Source: Distichodus sexfasciatus (lineage: Eukaryota; Chordata; Actinopteri; Characiformes; Distichodontidae). Taken from it: a DNA stretch of 64,000 nucleotides. The DNA is taken from positions 90,601 through 154,600 of the forward strand of contig JAVGVS010000663.1 in assembly GCA_032718565.1 (NCBI GenBank), read 5' to 3'. The notes below the pieces were generated by a model. It worked only from the letters and a program-made list of their open reading frames with translations. It was not told where the DNA came from and did no database searches. The position numbers and the translations under genes were made by a program. Below are positions 13,001 to 21,934 of the stretch, in pieces; position 1 is the stretch's first letter; the number at the start of each line of letters is the position of its first letter.

Positions 13001-13009
13001 GAACACTGA
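837..13009 (+). CDS. deptor: DEPTOR (DEP domain-containing mTOR-interacting protein), 3' five coding exons, gene partial at 5' end
   Basis: DEPTOR binds mTOR through its PDZ domain and inhibits mTORC1 and mTORC2 in the cytoplasm. Five exons join without a frame break (splice phases 1,1,1,0,0) into about 208 codons, roughly the C-terminal half of a protein of about 409 residues in human. Order seen: end of the second DEP region with the basic FRMNFRRRRRLLELV stretch, a serine-rich linker with the degron SSGYYS, then the PDZ domain from VGDAVGWGFVVRG to VMEVMEEAEH and a stop. The PDZ carboxylate-binding loop reads GWGFVVRG. Exons for the N-terminus and first DEP domain must lie upstream of the window. 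Same-strand neighbour downstream is col14a1, as in human. Introns carry many transposon remnants, but no exon is disrupted. Recognition is by close similarity to vertebrate DEPTOR. Confidence 0.96.
1068..1930 (+). mobile_element. Composite repeat, copy 1 of family A with a nested reversed element
   Basis: The outer family ends in an AAAAGTGGTTTCTTGCCATG-type terminus near 1905-1925. It contains a conserved block (about 1235-1385, ending CGCCGCAGGATTAGGGAGCG) that recurs at 44430-44588 and inverted at 57040-57210. From about 1433 to 1790 it is interrupted by an inverted relative of the CAGTCYCTCCAGG element seen whole at 44674-45142. The 5' boundary is uncertain. Confidence 0.6.
1985..2100 (-). 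repeat. tRNA-derived SINE fragment
   Basis: On the minus strand the segment reads TGGTGGCCTAGTGGTAGAAT, an A-box-like head, followed by a degraded GGTTCA B-box-like stretch. It resembles the SINE heads at 5316 and 13243. Only the head is visible. Confidence 0.5.
2904..3770 (-). mobile_element. TTAA-flanked element (Kolobok/T2-MITE-like) carrying a coding-exon remnant
   Basis: TTAA at 2900-2903 and 3771-3774 flanks an element beginning AGGAGTTACAGTATATACTT and ending in the imperfect inverted form AAGTTCTTACATAGAGCTCCT. TTAA plus AGG termini match the TTAAAGGRR ends described for T2 MITEs of the Kolobok superfamily; piggyBac is the alternative. Its interior carries a 108-codon open frame on the minus strand, listed separately. 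Confidence 0.65.
3292..3474 (-). pseudogene. Frameshifted coding-exon remnant inside the TTAA element
   Basis: The minus-strand frame from 3474 starts with Met and reads KRSRYDSQKHLDQSRNKTRI, then FERWRQLKAEKKLKR. This resembles a domain I recall from many uncharacterised, transposon-associated fish proteins (consensus with an ERWRELK core and a following AEVAxFLLDR segment). After LKR the open frame turns into unrelated residues, while the alternate frame gives EEAEVANFLLDR and then a GTAAAC sequence that would be a splice donor. A one-base indel therefore probably broke the exon. The open frame continues to 3148, but that tail looks non-coding. Confidence 0.5.
4188..4360 (-). repeat. Fish interspersed repeat with (ATTC)n tail, reversed
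   Basis: The segment starts with four ATTC units, then ATTATCCGAACCGCTTAATC and a GC-rich body (GGGGTCGCGGGGACC). This is the reverse of the widespread fish repeat whose tail reads GGATAATGAATGAATG. A related forward copy lies at 20440-20627. Confidence 0.6.
4664..5294. mobile_element. TTAA-flanked MITE with AGGTCCCATATTAT termini
   Basis: TTAA lies at 4660-4663 and 5295-5298. The left end reads AGGTCCCATATTATG and the right end is its near-perfect inverse, ATAATATGGGACCT. The 631-bp body has no coding frame of note. TTAA duplication with AGG ends suggests a Kolobok- or piggyBac-type non-autonomous element. It sits in the intron before the degron exon of deptor. Confidence 0.8.
5316..5520 (+). 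repeat. tRNA-derived SINE with L2-like tail
   Basis: The A-box-like GTGGTCAAGTGGTTAGGAC and B-box-like GTGTTCGCGTCCC lie about 35 bases apart, as in a tRNA head. The 3' part reads CTCTGGATAAGAGCGTCTTT and AAATGCTGTAAATGT, the tail shared by many fish SINEs and L2-type LINEs. Confidence 0.75.
5599..5736 (+). CDS. deptor: deptor coding exon: serine-rich linker with betaTrCP degron
   Basis: Acceptor TTTCCCAG ends at 5598 and donor GTAAGT starts at 5737; the exon is phase 1 on both sides. It encodes VSPTKEIKVVSAVRRSSM, then CGSSGYYSSSPTLSSSPP and VLCNPKS. The motif SSGYYS (5667-5684) aligns with the SSGYFS degron of human DEPTOR, which SCF-betaTrCP recognises after phosphorylation. All three serines are kept; only the aromatic residue differs (Tyr for Phe). 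Confidence 0.96.
6115..6500 (-). repeat. Degraded SINE-related repeat with internal duplications
   Basis: Fragments such as CAGTGGGCAGCTAA, GCAGTTCTTGGGGATGGT and CTCAGTAGTACCTTTACT match the body of the SINE at 29602-29862. The CTCAGTAGTACCTTTACT segment occurs twice (about 6234 and 6330) and part of it a third time, so the copy has been locally duplicated. Confidence 0.55.
7770..7804. repeat. (GT)n microsatellite
   Basis: An interrupted GTGTGT run in the second visible deptor intron. No other function is visible. Confidence 0.85.
8075..9253. mobile_element. hAT-like element interrupted by a Tc1 derivative
   Basis: Termini read TAGAGCTG and CGGCTCTA. CTGCAGAT (8067-8074) and CTGCAGAC (9254-9261) form a 7-of-8 matching 8-bp duplication. 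The body matches an uninterrupted paralogue at 52665-53046, including GTTAGGATCCCTCATTAG and GGCTGTATTGATCTTGTAAT. The stretch 8553-9109 is a later Tc1 insertion. Confidence 0.7.
8553..9109 (-). mobile_element. Internally deleted Tc1-like transposon
   Basis: Inverted ends CACTACCAGTCAACAGTTTG and TGTTTGACTGGCAGTG are flanked by TA (8551-8552, 9110-9111). On the minus strand (9006 down to about 8775) a transposase remnant reads WPPRSPDQTQSRWFGMRW, matching the WPPxSPDLNPIE motif around the second catalytic Asp of Tc1 transposases. The paired Asp before WPP has become Ala, and the N-terminal half is missing, so it cannot encode active enzyme. Confidence 0.88.
9350..9489 (+). repeat. Shared transposon core module, left part
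   Basis: The segment AAAATCAGTCCAAATGCTC and following AT-rich block through TAGAAAAATGCATG recurs near 15020, 33430 and 49920. Its continuation appears after the insertion, at 10007-10090. Confidence 0.65.
9490..10006 (-). mobile_element. GC-rich insertion of unknown class, solo-LTR-like
   Basis: This roughly 517-bp segment interrupts the core module that is continuous elsewhere (33540-33600). It is richer in CpG than its surroundings, has three copies of a CTGGT(T/G)AGGAT motif near 9497, 9591 and 9641, and on the minus strand a TATAAAA box (about 9930-9937). AATTT/GATTT flanks could be a 5-bp duplication. A solo LTR on the minus strand would fit, but canonical TG...CA ends are not evident. 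Confidence 0.4.
10075..10407 (+). repeat. Fish retroposon-like repeat with (GAATT)n tail, copy 1
   Basis: The body GGTTTCTTCCTACTAGAGGG, GACAATAACTGTTGTTAAGA and a GCTATATAAATAAAATTGAA tail with repeated GAATT match copy 2 at 21935-22282. The simple-repeat 3' end suggests retroposition, but the family is not named here. Confidence 0.65.
10500..10800 (+). repeat. Unclassified interspersed repeat, paralogue of 61740-61990
   Basis: Segments such as GATAAATCTGAGTAGTGCAG and TATAGAAAAACACCCCA recur in the same order near 61825 and 61945. No termini or coding capacity recognised. Confidence 0.6.
11090..11126. repeat. (TG)n tract next to the deptor exon acceptor
   Basis: Two TG runs separated by TTTCTA end only six bases before the acceptor dinucleotide, occupying the place of the polypyrimidine tract. 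Confidence 0.9.
11133..11203 (+). CDS. deptor: deptor coding exon: linker before PDZ
   Basis: Acceptor TCTCACAG ends at 11132; donor GTAAGT starts at 11204. It enters in phase 1 and leaves in phase 0. The 71-base exon encodes V (split), then LKRQVSPEELQSPGGPFTKK and TFT, which leads directly into the PDZ domain. This matches the order in vertebrate DEPTOR. Confidence 0.93.
11796..11900 (+). CDS. deptor: deptor coding exon: PDZ domain, first half
   Basis: Acceptor GTTCAG ends at 11795; donor GTAACG starts at 11901. Exactly 35 codons read IVGDAVGWGFVVRGSKPCHV then QAVDPSGPAAAAGMK. This contains the PDZ binding loop and the PSGPAAAAGM segment before helix A, essentially identical to the vertebrate family. 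Confidence 0.96.
12540..12662 (+). repeat. Family A terminal fragment
   Basis: AAAGCTTTATTTTCTGTTTT through TATCGTACCGAACATAAAAA and GTGCCGTGTTTAGTTAC matches the right terminus of the composite repeats at 1068-1930 and 44400-45348. Only the terminal about 120 bases are present. Confidence 0.6.
12881..13009 (+). CDS. deptor: deptor terminal coding exon: PDZ domain, second half, and stop
   Basis: Acceptor CCCCTTCCAG ends at 12880. The exon reads VCQFVVSVNGLNVLNLDYRT, then VSNLILTGPRTVVMEVMEEA, then EH and TGA at 13007-13009. The length and end match the DEPTOR C-terminus, whose last residues vary between species. Confidence 0.96.
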   Translation: MCQFVVSVNGLNVLNLDYRTVSNLILTGPRTVVMEVMEEAEH

Positions 13010-13150
13010 TGTCATCTTTTCTCTTTGTCAGTCAGTTATTAGACTGTTTCTTTTTCTCTTTTCTATCCTCTACTGCCGGTTCCTCTGAGTTATCTGCAGT
13101 TTTAACACTGAGAACAAAGATCAACTCCTTAAAATAAAATCCTCAGCAGA
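13010..13150 (+). other. deptor: deptor 3' UTR
   Basis: The sequence after the stop is pyrimidine-rich and reaches an AATAAA signal at 13133. Cleavage would be expected 10-30 bases later, just before the (GA)n tract. A longer 3' UTR using a distal signal cannot be excluded. Confidence 0.55.
13133..13138 (+). terminator. deptor: Canonical poly(A) signal AATAAA of deptor
   Basis: AATAAA lies 124 bases after the stop codon, a short but reasonable 3' UTR. GT-rich downstream sequence is not obvious, since a (GA)n run follows. Confidence 0.55.
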
Positions 13151-13159
13151 ATGTTCTAC

Positions 13160-13165
13160 GGAGAA

Positions 13166-13196
<31 letters not shown>

Positions 13197-13197
13197 C
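13160..13197. repeat. (GA)n microsatellite
   Basis: An almost pure GAGAGA run directly downstream of the deptor poly(A) signal. Confidence 0.9.
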
Positions 13198-13242
13198 ATT
13201 TGTCTGACCTTATATCATCAACTCATCAGCCAGATCAATGGG

Positions 13243-13490
13243 TGCTGGTGGTCTAGTGGTTGGGACACTTGCCTCTGGCCCAAAAGGTCATGGGTTTGAA
13301 TCCTACCTCCAGTACTTCCATTAGTGGCTACCTGAGCAACACCCTTAATCCCAAATTGTTTTTGGGTAAACTGTCCCTGTAATTAAGATAAGGGAAGTCA
13401 CTCTGGGGTGCGTTTCCCAGAAGCATAGTTGCTAAGGTATTGCTAACTACGTTAGCCATAACTACGTTTATGGGATTTAGCAGACGCTCT
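13243..13490 (+). repeat. tRNA-derived SINE interrupted by GGGTGCGTTTCCC element sequence
   Basis: The head GGTGGTCTAGTGGTTGGGAC and B-box-like GGGTTTGAATCC are clear. The tail AGCAGACGCTCTTATCCAGA appears only after an intervening GGGTGCGTTTCCCAGAAGCA segment (13406 onward). The SINE therefore looks interrupted by a member of the family whose large copy is at 40588-41955. A repeated GTTAGTTGCTAAGGTGTACT follows at 13563-13613. Confidence 0.6.
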
Positions 13491-13704
13491 TATCCAGAGG
13501 TGCGTTTCCCAAAAGCATAGTTGCTAACTATGTTAACAATACTGTTATGTGCTAATGTACATGTTAGTTGCTAAGGTGTACTATGTTAGTTGCTAAGGTG
13601 TACTATGTTAGTTGCGTCTGCTAAATGCCATAAAAGTAAATGTAAATTAGAGTTTAGTGAACATGATACTACTTACTTTTGCCTTTAGGGCCTCATACTG
13701 ATTG

Positions 13705-13970
13705 ACCTGAGACCTGTGTCCACCAAACACGTTTTTGTGTTGAGAGTGGTCAAATTCCCCCCCCCCTCGATTTCGATTGGCTAGCAAGAGAGACGTGACA
13801 TTGACAAACTCCAGCGCTGTTCTAATAGATGAACGGATTTCAGCTTGAAGTGATCTGAGCGCTGTGGTAATACACCGTCTCCACCGAGGTCTTTATTCCG
13901 CTGTATTGGATTTGTATTAGAAATAGGCGCTGCCAGCCTAAAAACCACATTTGGTGGACACTACCTTTCC
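13705..13970. mobile_element. GACCTGTGTCCACCAAA TIR element, small copy
   Basis: It begins GACCTGTGTCCACCAAACAC and ends near CATTTGGTGGACACTACC, an inverted pair shared with the 2-kb element at 40510-42508. This copy is about 265 bp and lacks the minisatellite. Confidence 0.65.
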
Positions 13971-14714
13971 CTCTGTATTATCAACTGAAACTTCTCATTT
14001 GTAGTCTCACTAGTTTCTACTAGAATTTTCCCCAGGCATTTTGGATGTGGCCTTTTGCTTCTCTTTGTGGTGGTTTCTAGAGAACTGAGAATGTTTGTGT
14101 CAAAACGCCAAAACAAGTCCTTTCATTGTAACACACACTGTATAGATTGGTTTTGGTGGTTCTAGATGAGCTACTAGACCAGAACTGTGCCATAGCTTTT
14201 GGACGGTGGCATCCAGGCTGTAGCCAAGATATGTGTTCTGTGCTTTGTAAGACACTATGAGTTTGTTCATTCACAGAGTGGGAGACGTTATGAGCAGAAA
14301 AGGGCAGGAACGACACAGTAGGCTATTGTGGGTCAGTGCAAGTGGTGCAGGTTAAATGAACTAACAAGGTAATGAGTTACTTCTCTACATTTTTAGTTCT
14401 CAATCTCTATAGCTCATATCCTGAGATGGCGGAGGGTGTTCTTTATTTCTGTAGGGCAAACAAACTATCAATATTCACAGTGTCTGTATATTCTGACACT
14501 TTATTGAAGAAAAATTCTATAACAGCAGAACTTACATATATGTGATTTATTCTTGATGTTTCTTATTAAAAATTAAGTCCTCATTGCTCACTGAAGTGAT
14601 GTTGGGAACTTTAGATCTTGTGAAAATGTCTACTTTGAAGGCACAAATATTAGAACATAAATCATTGCATAATGTGAAAGAGCATTCAAGATATTTAATT
14701 GATAGTGTTACCAC

Positions 14715-15231
14715 TAGGGGTGGGAATCAAAAACCTGTTCCGATTTAGAACCAGTTTCAATTGATCAGTTCCATTAGAATTGTGCTCCTCCAACGTTATC
14801 GATTCTTCTTAACGATTCTCTCATTTCTCAGCGCCACGTTTCCCGCTTTTCCCTACGTTTTGCAGTGCAGTACATTACGTCACTCTCTGCAACTTGACCT
14901 TCAACCACGAGGAATCAAGATGCATAACAGCGCTATTGTGCCGCAGCTCTCGTATGGAACGCCCTCATGACAAAAATGGACTTCTCTCCTAGAAATGAGT
15001 CAAAAATGAGTTATTGGCCAAAACGAGTCCAAATGCTCAAAATTTACCCAAACTTCAGTATTTCTTCATTTGACATTAATCAGAAAATATTTATTACATT
15101 CTAAAATGTTAAAGAGTAACAACTCAAAAAACTACTCAGGAATCGATAAGAGAATTGATAAGGATTTGGACTGATAGGCAGAATCGATAATGGCAGTGAT
15201 ATTGATCAAATCTTATCAATTCCCACCCTTA
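14715..15231. mobile_element. hAT-like element with perfect 8-bp duplication
   Basis: GTTACCAC flanks both ends exactly (14707-14714, 15232-15239). Termini are TAGGGGTGGGAATCAA and AATTCCCACCCTTA. The body includes the core module shared with 33240-33660. A longer relative lies at 32928-33893. No intact transposase frame. Confidence 0.85.
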
Positions 15232-15792
15232 GTTACCACTACAGAATAATAAAGTCTCTTTGTAGAAGAGCCATATTGTCTGTGACATGAGTGTAGCATT
15301 GACAAAGTGTGTCACAAAAATACAGTATTTCAAGTAGCACACCAAATATACAATCATGAAAAATGCACATTTTTAGAATCATTTAGTCTGTGTGTAGAAA
15401 AAGGACAGAGAACACTCATGTAATGGCAAACATATGTGGGGATTTAATATTTGTGAGTTAATGAACCATGTTATAAACCATGAAAAGTTCTCTGTTAGGG
15501 ACTTAATAGCTGTGCTGGATGCTCACAAATACATCTCATGCTTGCAAAAGCCAATATAAGTTCTACTGAGGACATTCACTGCCGAACCAAATCAGTGCCA
15601 TCTTCTTCATGCCAGCTTTGTTTGGTGTGAACATCCGGGAAATTGCGTGATTGTTGGGCAGTTTTATAGAAGTATTGGTTGTATTCGAATGTTGGCAGAT
15701 GAGAGTAAATTGGCCAGATCATGTTCACAAGCCCAGCTGTGCTCTGGCTCGGAAGAGCAATTATAAGAAACTAAAACTGTGCAGTTATCAAC

Positions 15793-17190
15793 GGGGTCCA
15801 AGCACCGGCGTGGCCGTCTCCCAGGCACTGTCGTTCCATATGAGTTAAAATATAAATGAATGTATTGTAGTGCCCCCTTTTGGTGGACATGTGTCATTTT
15901 GACACCAGAGGATCATCCCACATCAGCAGTCCAAAGGGTTTCTACCAGAGTTTTACAGTGCAGGCAGTGCTACATGAAATGTCTGGCAATGTAAAGTCAT
16001 TGTATTAGGCCATGCCCCTTTTAAGCAGTCATAGCCGTATTTTAGGACTTGACTTTTAGGAGCGCAGATTGATTAAGTCTACCAAATTTCAGATTTTTAT
16101 CTTGAACGGTTCTTGAAATACAAACATGTTTCAGTTACAGCGCCCCCTGTTGAATAGATTGTATCCTCTTACCTGGTGTCTAAAGCTCTGAGTGTACGTG
16201 AAGTCTACCAAGTTTTGTTATGTTTGGATGTTTTTTCTGAGTGTAACGGCAGGCAGGTGAACCCAAACACAGAGTCGATAGAACCAAGTCGCCGGCACAG
16301 GGGTAATTCACAAAATGTAGTGAGTTAATTCAAGCAAAGCTCAGAACCAGAAAATACAGTTCACAGGGCAAACGAATCCAAATCGCCAGAGGCAAAAGGG
16401 TAATCCAAAAACAGAAAGCAAGGGTTGAGACGGAGGCAGGCAAACACAAATAACGCTCGGTAAGTTGCACTAGGCATAACAATACTTCGCAGAGAACCAT
16501 GGTTACTGAAGGTCTTTAAATATGGGTAAAAAGTCTATGATAGGCTAAAATTCTGGTGACATTGATCTGGTGAGCTGAGGTTGTTGTGAAGATCTGGAAC
16601 TGGAGTCCGATGAGGCGGACTCCTCCCTTGGTCTGGGCTGGGCTCTTACACTGAGAAGATATAGGCTTTAGAGTAAATACAGTCTGGACCACGCCTAGAA
16701 TATGAATTGATGCATAACTTTGTAATGCTTTGTCTTATGAAATTCTGTACACAACTTTTTGCTTAGACAGAGCCTAGATGAAGTGTGCCCAAGTTTCATG
16801 AGAATCGGATGAACATTGTTGGAGGAGTTAATATTACTTTGAATTTGAGTTTTTACAAAATGACAGAAATGGCTGTGGCCATATCTAATAGATTCAGACA
16901 CTTTCAGAGAATCAGGGGGAAAAATTTCAACTTTATCTCACACATGTCAGGAGATACAAGCTAAAATGTATATTGGTTTGTAATAGCGCCACTTACAGGT
17001 GGACGCATGCCATTGTTGGACACACGATCCTGTTCAGTCCGACAAAGGCTTTCTTTATCATGTGTACGGTTTAGGCTGTGGTTGGACTATTGCGTAGGGA
17101 ATCTTTTTTTATTTTATTTTTTAAATCTGAACAAAAACAATAGGGTTCCAGCACTACATGCTTGGACTCCTACTACATGCTTGGACCCCT
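15793..17190. mobile_element. Large TIR element (GGGGTCCAAGCAC family) carrying a nested LTR
   Basis: Left end GGGGTCCAAGCACCGGCG; right end CATGCTTGGACCCCT. The inverted GGTCCAAGCA pair and internal phrases such as TAGCGCCACTTACAGGTGGA are typical of an abundant fish repeat. Related segments are at 46316-46960 and 58162-58973. Without the nested LTR it would be about 0.98 kb. Superfamily not established. Confidence 0.55.
16242..16650 (-). mobile_element. Solo LTR with CTGAG target duplication
   Basis: TGTAACGGCAGG...GGGCTCTTACA gives TG...CA ends, flanked by CTGAG at 16237-16241 and 16651-16655, an exact 5-bp duplication. Minus orientation is favoured by an ATATTTAAAG TATA-like box about 130 bases from that end. 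No gag/pol lies nearby, so it is a solo LTR, probably Gypsy-type by its length and duplication size. Confidence 0.75.
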
Positions 17191-17718
17191 AAAAATACAT
17201 AATTAGTAGTTTGCCTTAATGATCTTAATTTCGATGCTAATCCTCATGGCCAAATCAGCTAACACCATTCAGGAATTTCAGTATCCTCTCTTGCTTGTTT
17301 TTTGGGTTTGCTTTTTGTATGATACTGACAATCATCTTTCCATTTTTTGAAAAGAAAGAAAACTTGCTAGCAGGTTGCTCTTTGCCATGCTTTCCCTGAC
17401 AGGGAGGTACAAAGTAACACAATTGTCATACAATATTGACTCATTGCTTTTAAAAAATTCAAAAAGGGAGACTCTTGCCAACACCTCATGAACCACAGAG
17501 TACAGAACATGTGTAAACACAGAACTTACTGTCTTTTACATTAAAGGTGAATGTGTCTGTGTTCAGAAAATAAGCTGAAACTACTACATCTGTATTCCAG
17601 AGCAGCTCCCAAACTTGTCTGTTAATAAAGATCTTATAAACACAGCTGAATGGATTTTGTCATCTTTCTGTGTCTTGTGATGTGAATGCTGCCAGGGTTC
17701 ACTTCAAATTCTGTAGAT

Positions 17719-18334
17719 CAGGAGTCACCAACCCGTGGATCGCGATCGACCGGTAGATCTTGGAGACGTTGACGTTAGATCCCGAATATAAAAATGTATA
17801 TATTCAATCTCATCTAATTAACTTTGTATTTTGCAAGCACCTCCCTCTCTATTGGACCAGTTGCTGTATTTTCATAGTAGCGTAAAAGAGAAAGATGTTT
17901 TTAGTTGACCAGTGAAAAGTGTTCTTGCTGCAGATATTAGTGATGGGAACTCCAGCTCTTTTAAGAGAACCGGTTCTTATGGCTCATCTCACTAAAAAGA
18001 GACAGTGCTTTCGGCTCCCAAGTGGCTCTTCTAATTTTTTTTGTTGCTTAAATTAATTTATTACCAAAAGTAATGTAAAATTATGTGTAAAATGAATTGC
18101 TAATGTATAAAACATAGTTTGTATCAAATGTTTATTAATTATGTTGCTTATTATACTCAACATGGCACAGCGTGCTACAAAAAATAAATTGTAAAGTACA
18201 AAAACAAATACACATCTCAATTTGACAAAAAGAACTTTTTTTGCTGTTTTCCTCAGTTCTTTAAAAGGTAGATCCTGTCTTTACTAGGACCGTGGTCAGG
18301 GATCTTGGGCTTAAGAAATGTTTGGTGGCCACTG
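17719..18334. mobile_element. hAT-like element, CAGGAGTCACCAAC termini
   Basis: The left end CAGGAGTCACCAACCCGTGG and right end GGTGGCCACTG are inverted relatives. CTGTAGAT (17711-17718) and CTGTAGAC (18335-18342) match at 7 of 8 positions. CAG...CTG ends plus an 8-bp duplication indicate hAT. A second repeat (AACCGGTTCTTATGGCTC, near 17970) may be nested inside. Confidence 0.75.
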
Positions 18335-18342
18335 CTGTAGAC

Positions 18343-20024
18343 AATAGTAATAAAAATTGAGGCAATAAATGACTACAATGAACTGAAGTCATGAATGACC
18401 AACGTGAGGTTGCAAATAATCAGCTATGTGGAACAGTTTATTGAATTAAGTTAATTGCGTCGTGTATAAGAATGACTAGTAAGGGATACATTGTCAAAAT
18501 TACAGGGTTCTTATGCAGTATATAAATTGATTTTAGTCATTTCCAGGTCTGGAATAAGCAAGGAAAAGGGAACATTTGGTATGGAGAAATGTTTGTGTTT
18601 CCACACTTTTGCCGCTATGCTGTTCTAGAAAATGTAGCCCTAATTTATCAAAAATGTTTGGAGCAGAGAATATGTGATTTGATTTGTTTGTGTGTTGAAT
18701 CAGGGAAGACTAGTTAGTCTTAGTCTTAGTCTTAATAAAACCACCCTTTCTAAAGCATACAAAATTTCCCACATACCGCCTCTGTTCTGTGGATTTTTCC
18801 TCAACAATCACATTATTTGCGCCATTCACTCCCTAAAGTCTATTATATTTTAGCTTATTAGTTGGTGATATGCCACATGTGACAGTTGGATTTTCAACTG
18901 ATTTATATGTATAAATGAGTAATCTACAAAATCTAAAAAATTTGAGTATTGAAAAAGTCTGGAATTTTGAAATGGAAAATGTGGAACTCTGTAATTAATA
19001 AACTGACAGAACCTTGTTTCCTTCATCATGAGCCCCAAGGTGCTTTGTGCTTGATGAGCCATTAATACTGGATTCATGTTCATTGTGTGTTTAGAGATTA
19101 ACGCAAATATTATGGTGAGTAACGCTGCAATACTGCAACCTAGTGGTGTCAAAATAGCAGCAACATGTAAAGGTGTGAAGGTGAAAAATAGTTTAAAACA
19201 GCATTAAAGTTGTGAGAAGGTCAAGCATTATTATATATTATATTTACTTTTAATTAGAGGTGTAACAATACATCGATTTACATTAATACACTGATTCAAG
19301 GATTACTCACTGCCCGTTGCATCGATCCAAAAGGAAAACATCATGCATACATCACGCATGCTGTAATGTCCTTCACCAAGCAAATGAGACTCTTTATATT
19401 GAAATTATTTTAAGTTAATATTTTTTATTTTTTAATTAAGGATTGTATTAAATTGAATATGAATATAACTGTGTTAAATCAACATGTGATATTGTTTCAT
19501 GTCGTTTGCTGGCTGCTGGATTTAATTGCAACAAAATTATATCATAAAGAAGAACAGTAAACATTTCAACTCTAAATGGGAATTGCTAAAGTGGTTGGGA
19601 CATGTGGGGTCTTGCAAGAATATACAAATATAGATGACATGGACCAATTTTACAATAAAAATTTTACTTTTACAATTTTAAAATTTTAATTTAAATTTTA
19701 AAAAATGAAAATGGACTCTTGCAAAAAAGCCAAAAGGGCATCACCTGCGGTGTATCTGTGCAGGAGCCTGAAGCAGCCCATAGTATGTCTAATTTAATGT
19801 CATGTTTAGTTATAAACCACTAGATGTCACCATAATATAGGGTTGAAATTCATGAAAGGACAATCGGTAAAAGTCATGGCAATTTCCCATTTAAAGTTGG
19901 AACTGTGATGTACTTTACACATGCGCTTACACATGCCTTAGTTTACATTTTATGTGTTAAATGGTGTGAACATACAGTATAAGTAGCTTTGTGGTTTGTT
20001 ATTTTATGACAAAGTCAAAGTAAA
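18343..20024. other. Intergenic spacer with no recognised gene
   Basis: AT-rich sequence with short repeat scraps only, for example AGGTGTAACAATACATCGAT near 19258, which resembles one terminus of a hAT-like family. The 100-codon minus frame at 18850-19152 has no domain and ordinary AT-rich composition. Confidence 0.5.
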
Positions 20025-20200
20025 CTTTATTGTCATCTCTGCTATATCGTCCAACAGTACAAAGTTTCAACAGTACAAAGAACAGAGAACAAGTAAGGCA
20101 CATAGAATAAGCAATATATAAACAGAATATAAAATATACACTTTAAACTACAGTAGAAGTAGAAAGAGTCACCGTTAGGATGCGGTACTCAGCCTACAAT
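20010..20200 (+). repeat. Interspersed repeat, copy 1 (paralogue at 22895-23085)
   Basis: AAACTTTATTGTCATCTCTG, GGCACATAGAATAAGCAATA and AACTACAGTAGAAGTAGAAA recur in order in the second copy 2.9 kb away. Family not identified. Confidence 0.65.
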
Positions 20201-20439
20201 TATGGTCTTAAAGTTGACTTTTACACTGAATGTGTATGAGATGTGTAACAGTATCAATATGAAAAACTCTATACAGACAGTCTGTGCAATATTTTCAATA
20301 ATTTGTGCAGATTTCCTGCTGTCGTTTTTATCAGACTTTTCAGTTTCTGTAGTTTTCATTTAAACCCATCATTGGCTGGTTTGTCTGATTAGAAGTCAAT
20401 TATTTAAGCGTAAAACACGGCTATTAATTCATACTAATT

Positions 20440-20627
20440 ATGGTGGCACAGTGGTTAGCGCTGCCAATTCACAGCAAGAAGGTCCTCCGTTCGATGTGTG
20501 TTGTGTTGGTGTCTGCACAGGGCTGGTTCCCGCCTTGTGTCCATAGTTCCTGGGATAGGCTCCGGTCCAGTTGTGACCCCAGTTGGGATTCAGCTGTTCA
20601 GATAATGAGTGAATGAATGAATGAATG
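20440..20627 (+). repeat. Fish interspersed repeat with tRNA-like head and (ATGA)n tail
   Basis: It starts GGTGGCACAGTGGTTAGCGC, continues with GGATAGGCTCCGGTCCAG and ends in GAGTGAATGAATGAATGAAT. It is the forward relative of the copy at 4188-4360. Confidence 0.65.
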
Positions 20628-21930
20628 TTTTACACTCCTGTCCCAATGCATAAAGAATCATTGCAGACATGAATCTAAACTCAAGTAATTGTAACCAAGA
20701 AAACAAAATACATGCCAGCATTCATGGGGAATCTAAACTATCTGGAATACAGATAAAAGCGGTCTGGAAATAGTGGCCAATAGCAAGAAAACAGCAGTTA
20801 TTCGAAGCAAGCAGAAGGATTTGCAAACCAGGTTCAGATCCCATCAAAGTGAAAACAGTTACAGGACTCCACAACCAGCACCACAGTGAAGTCAACACAG
20901 AACTATCTTGATAAAAGATGTCACTTGGCTGTATACTTCTACTGTAAATATGAGCATGAATGCACCATTCAACTCACAAAGAGAGAAAAGCGTCTAGTTT
21001 GTGTGTAATAAACAGGCTATAACGGTGTATTTACCTTCAAGCACTGTTATACACGACTACCTTATAATTAGATATAAAAGATGTTTATGCAGCATTAAGC
21101 TGGAGCAGTGCAGCAATTTTCTTCTTTAAAATAGAGATAAAAGCTGTTCTATGTTTTGTTCCCAGTTCAACAGGACACAGGGTTCAGTGACAGCTGATGG
21201 ATGATTCTTATCAGAAGTCAACAGAGCCTCTCCTGTCAGGCCTCGCTCTCTCTCTCTCTCTCCGCTCGTTCTCTGATGCGTTTGGCAACGCTCTAAAAAC
21301 ACTTTAACCCAACACGTTATCACTGTGTGTATCCCCCTCCCCATCCCATCCCAAAGCGCTCCTTTTTTTACTGCCAGGCTGTGCTAAGAAACAAGATAAG
21401 ACTTTTTATCGAGGTTTTAGTGGATGCTTTACGGTTTGAAGTGGCTTTACTATGGCTTGGTGACTTATTGAAAACGTGGCTGAAAGGGGGATGCATGGGG
21501 ATGATATGCCTCATGGCTCGGAGCAATTTATGGGTAGAAAGCATGCCTCAGTGAGGTACCACAGCTCATCTCAAGTGTGAAGCATGGATTATATTTGTTA
21601 TGTTTATTTTTGAACATGGTCCACTTGAGATTTTCCTGACTTTGAATGAGTCTGGTTTTAGGAGTATATTTATTGTGTGGTTTCAAGGGTTCAGGATGAA
21701 AGGGGAAATTAGAGAACTGTGCAGGAATAAAGTGTGATTTGAGGTTTTATTTGGTGTTTGATTGAATTACCATTATATTTATGAAGCCATACCTGATTAT
21801 TACACATCATTGTCTTTGTGAGGTCTGTATGAGTTTGCTAAATCTCTAGAACATGTTTTTACATTCATTTTTATCATCTATCAAGCTGTACCTCTTTCGG
21901 ACTATTTGGACTTGAGCTGAGTCCAAATTT
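20628..21930. other. Intergenic spacer with no recognised gene
   Basis: Only a short (CT)n run near 21245 and AT-rich unique-looking sequence are visible. Open frames at 21126-21344 and 21327-21554 have no domains. Confidence 0.5.
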
Positions 21931-21934
21931 AATA

